Below are positions 7,901 to 9,097 of a stretch of DNA of 9,097 nucleotides, piece after piece. Within the stretch, counting starts at the first letter, position 1, and every line of letters begins with the position of its first letter. A model generated the notes under the pieces. It did not search any database. It saw only the letters and a program-made list of their open reading frames with translations, and was not told where the DNA came from. The position numbers and the translations under genes were made by a program. Source of the stretch: Anaerolineales bacterium (GTDB lineage: Bacteria > Chloroflexota > Anaerolineae > Anaerolineales > DRMV01); contig JALSPT010000178.1 of assembly GCA_026985785.1 (NCBI GenBank), positions 1 to 9,097 of the forward strand, read 5' to 3'.

Positions 7901-9012
7901 GCAGCAGACAGAACGGCCAGGGTAGCGTAAGCCAAGCCGCGGCGGGCGATGATGTCGGTACGCGGGGCACGATAACGCAACAAGGCGTAAGCCAAGCCGA
8001 TGGGGAAAAGAACAGTAGGAGCAAGCACCCATACGGAAAAGTGGGCCGGCACACCAAAGGTGGGAAGCAACATCCACACAACAAGAGGCCCAAAGCCTGT
8101 CACGAAACTTCCCAAAATGAACATGGCCTGGGCGCGAGCAATTGGGAACTCCGACCGCAGCCAGATGTACGTCAAACGCCCCATAAAGAGCAGCGCCAGC
8201 ACACCATCGGCAGCCAACAACGCTTGGCGGGCATGAATGTAACGCCACGGCGTGTCCACGCGATACATGGTTGCCCAGTTCCACACCACCACCCCCATCA
8301 TCAAGGCATGGATGCCACCCAAAGCCCAAGGAGTACGTCGAACCAATCGGATAGGGCGTGGGAACATCAAGGCAAGGTTGAAAAGCAACGCCCCCCCTTG
8401 CCCAATGACCAACAACCAGAGAGGGACAAGGCGGTAAGTTGCCCACACATCCAGGATCCCCGCCAGGGCCAGACCAATGGAAACCGAAACGACGGCAAAC
8501 GCCCGTCCCACAGCGTCATAACGGCGAAACAGGAACACCCATACGCCCGCAAACGCGAACACCAGTCCCAGAATGTAAAAGAAGATAAAGTAAACCCAAC
8601 GCTCTCGAAAGGTGAAATGCCGCAGAACGACATGAACATCGGCAATTTCGCCATTGGGTTGTTGCACGGTCAAGGTCACCTGATCGCCAAATGCGTGGCG
8701 ATGAATAAGGCGCTGGAACTGACGCGCGCTATGGAGTTTTTCCCCATCAACGGCCAAAATCACATCGTCCACTTGAAGGGGCGTCTGATTGCCAGGGGCG
8801 TACGCTGGCTGGCTGGTGGTGCCAACGATCAGCGTAGTCTCCACAAAAGCGCCGGTAAAAGGCTGTTGCATCCACGGCACGACAATGAAAGGCAGCGCGA
8901 ACAACGCCGTCAGCATGACCATCAGGGAAATCAACGTCCCAATGGCTGCTTTGTCATGCCACAAACGAGAAGAGCGGATCTTGCGTCCGAGCGCAGAAGA
9001 AGTTCCGTTCAT
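4999..9012 (-). CDS. Membrane sensor histidine kinase with PDZ-like domain and four GAF domains
   Basis: 1337 residues from the ATG at 9012. A longer frame to a TTG at 9081 exists, but that TTG lies in the -35 element of the promoter. Order of parts: helix 23-47; extracytoplasmic PDZ-like domain about 52-132 ('LQVDDVILAVDGEKL'); about nine more helices between 138 and 413; then four GAF domains at about 442-582, 605-750, 780-922 and 950-1092, joined by helical linkers. The HisKA segment 'FVAHELKTPMTSIRGY' follows with phospho-acceptor His1112, and E1113/T1116 fit the HisKA phosphatase motif. The HATPase domain shows the N box 'NLVSNAHKYTPEGG' (N1231), 'DTGLGM' (D1268), 'FRKFF' and 'GTGLGL' (1298-1303). 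All catalytic elements are intact, so it should autophosphorylate and pass phosphate to an unlinked response regulator; none is in the window and there is no receiver domain. GAF3 carries an NKFDE motif. The stimulus is unknown. Confidence 0.95.
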   Translation of the reverse strand: MNGTSSALGRKIRSSRLWHDKAAIGTLISLMVMLTALFALPFIVVPWMQQPFTGAFVETTLIVGTTSQPAYAPGNQTPLQVDDVILAVDGEKLHSARQFQRLIHRHAFGDQVTLTVQQPNGEIADVHVVLRHFTFRERWVYFIFFYILGLVFAFAGVWVFLFRRYDAVGRAFAVVSVSIGLALAGILDVWATYRLVPLWLLVIGQGGALLFNLALMFPRPIRLVRRTPWALGGIHALMMGVVVWNWATMYRVDTPWRYIHARQALLAADGVLALLFMGRLTYIWLRSEFPIARAQAMFILGSFVTGFGPLVVWMLLPTFGVPAHFSVWVLAPTVLFPIGLAYALLRYRAPRTDIIARRGLAYATLAVLSAAGYALIVGGINLLFGTRIRPSNPFLLGAFAFLLALGFLPVYRYVQESIDRLFARTQRSYQQRLERFGRQLVEASNVADIVRLLRTTISEMLAPSPLHLFLYDPLSGRYRAQPDASEHPTAEVSFKQDSPFMHYLAGLDSVFFFSPTDLPEALSSEQPRLNLLRAMLFVPLPGQERLAGFLALGPRAEGGYTSSEIDFLESIARQAALAIERAQTVSDLERRVEQMNTLARVAQGVNVTLHFDDLLELLYAQTTRLVPAYYFRILLWDEVSRQLRFAFVVNGEERIRQKEGRPVPEDKPLVWDVFNTRQAKRLDNYPEACRLRGGEPAMPGALAWMGVPLNAGSDTIGALVLADTSTEVLYTDAQVALVHSVADLAAGAIVKARLLEESRRRAQQLTALNQIAHELSSTLDIDALLEQILSSAVKLLKAEGGTLFLVDEETGELVFQEVLGPLAANLKGRRLSPESGLVGKAVAERRSILVSDVHRSPEWDAKVDAATGFETRSALVVPLLAQGRAVGALEVLNKADGGLFTTEDEQLLLAFAGQAAVAIQNARLYTMTDQALAARVEELSVLQRIDRELNTSLDVRRAMEVTLEWAARRTRSVAGLVGLLQEDVLTIIADRGYVHGELAHFRAVGLPLASYPAIQRAVTNREPQRVLAGDAEARFFHSEAQGQMIIPIEREERVIGLLVLESKNLAACSEESIRFLSRLADHAAVAVANAQLYAEVQRANETKSEFVSFVAHELKTPMTSIRGYTDLLIGGTVGPVNENQAKFLRIIRANVERMKRLVDDLSDISRIEAGKLELKFQKVDFGEVVSLVVGSLQQQIEAKKQHLEVHLPEELPLVWGDKGRLEQILTNLVSNAHKYTPEGGRIDIWVEETSNRWQRKGAPRVLHVAVQDTGLGMSEEDKQKVFRKFFRSENPQARNAPGTGLGLHITKRLVELHGGHIWFESRLNEGTTFHFIVPVAE

Positions 9013-9052
9013 TGTCACCGGCCTGAAAAAGGGCTTTGCCGAAGTTTCCCCT

Positions 9053-9081
9053 ATTGTATGCGAGGGTAGGAAATGTTGCAA
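9053..9081 (-). promoter_or_regulatory. Sigma70-type promoter of the histidine kinase gene
   Basis: The minus strand reads TTGCAA (9081-9076), 17 bp, then TACAAT (9058-9053). This gives 4/6 and 5/6 matches to the consensus with ideal spacing. Transcription would start near A9046, giving a leader of about 33 nt before the ATG at 9012. The Shine-Dalgarno site in that leader is poor (AGG or GGTGA only). No other promoter of this quality was noticed between the genes downstream. Confidence 0.65.
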
Positions 9082-9097
9082 GATGCCCTGCGCGTTG
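9082..9097. other. Upstream edge of the window, nothing recognised
   Basis: Sixteen bases beyond the promoter; too short to show a gene or operator. Confidence 0.3.

Noticed and set aside
9013..9045. Possible mini-terminator in the kinase leader (GGC, AAA, GCC, then CTTTTT)
   Set aside because: The stem is only 3 bp, too short to be credible.

Overview
The window is GC-rich bacterial DNA in which every gene I can support lies on the minus strand. The gene types suggest a member of the Chloroflexota, probably class Anaerolineae. The reasons are lipoproteins with long Thr/Pro linkers behind the lipobox, an SdrD_B-like domain with the 'GIPGVRVQL' signature, a very large multi-GAF histidine kinase, and a fused MFS/spermidine-synthase-like protein. 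This assignment is inference from protein style; no rRNA or marker gene is present.

In the direction of transcription (high to low coordinates) the layout is as follows. At 9082-9045 there is a good sigma70-type promoter (TTGCAA, 17 bp, TACAAT). Next is a 1337-residue membrane histidine kinase (9012-4999) with about 10 membrane segments, a PDZ-like extracytoplasmic domain, four GAF domains and a HisKA/HATPase core. A roughly 170-base gap (4826-4998) follows, carrying three potential RNA hairpins. Then come a family 5 solute-binding lipoprotein (4825-2792), a fused MFS/spermidine-synthase-like membrane protein (2740-1175), a DUF1461-type four-helix membrane protein (1178-513, overlapping the previous gene by ATGA), and the first 164 residues of an SdrD_B-like lipoprotein (494 to beyond base 1).

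The last four genes are tightly packed (51 nt, a 4-nt overlap, 18 nt) and probably co-transcribed. All five products sit in or on the cell envelope. The kinase could be the head of the same transcription unit or be cut off by the hairpins in the 170-base gap. No response regulator, ABC permease or ABC ATPase is present, so the partner of the kinase and the partner of the binding protein are both unknown.

I see no CRISPR array, insertion sequence, tRNA, rRNA or phage gene. The most interesting points are the kinase architecture (including an NKFDE motif in GAF3), the structured gap, the loss of the polyamine-binding acidic residues in the spermidine-synthase-like domain, and the pairing of an orphan binding protein with a kinase whose sensor layout recalls ComP. 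None of these amounts to a clearly new system on sequence alone.
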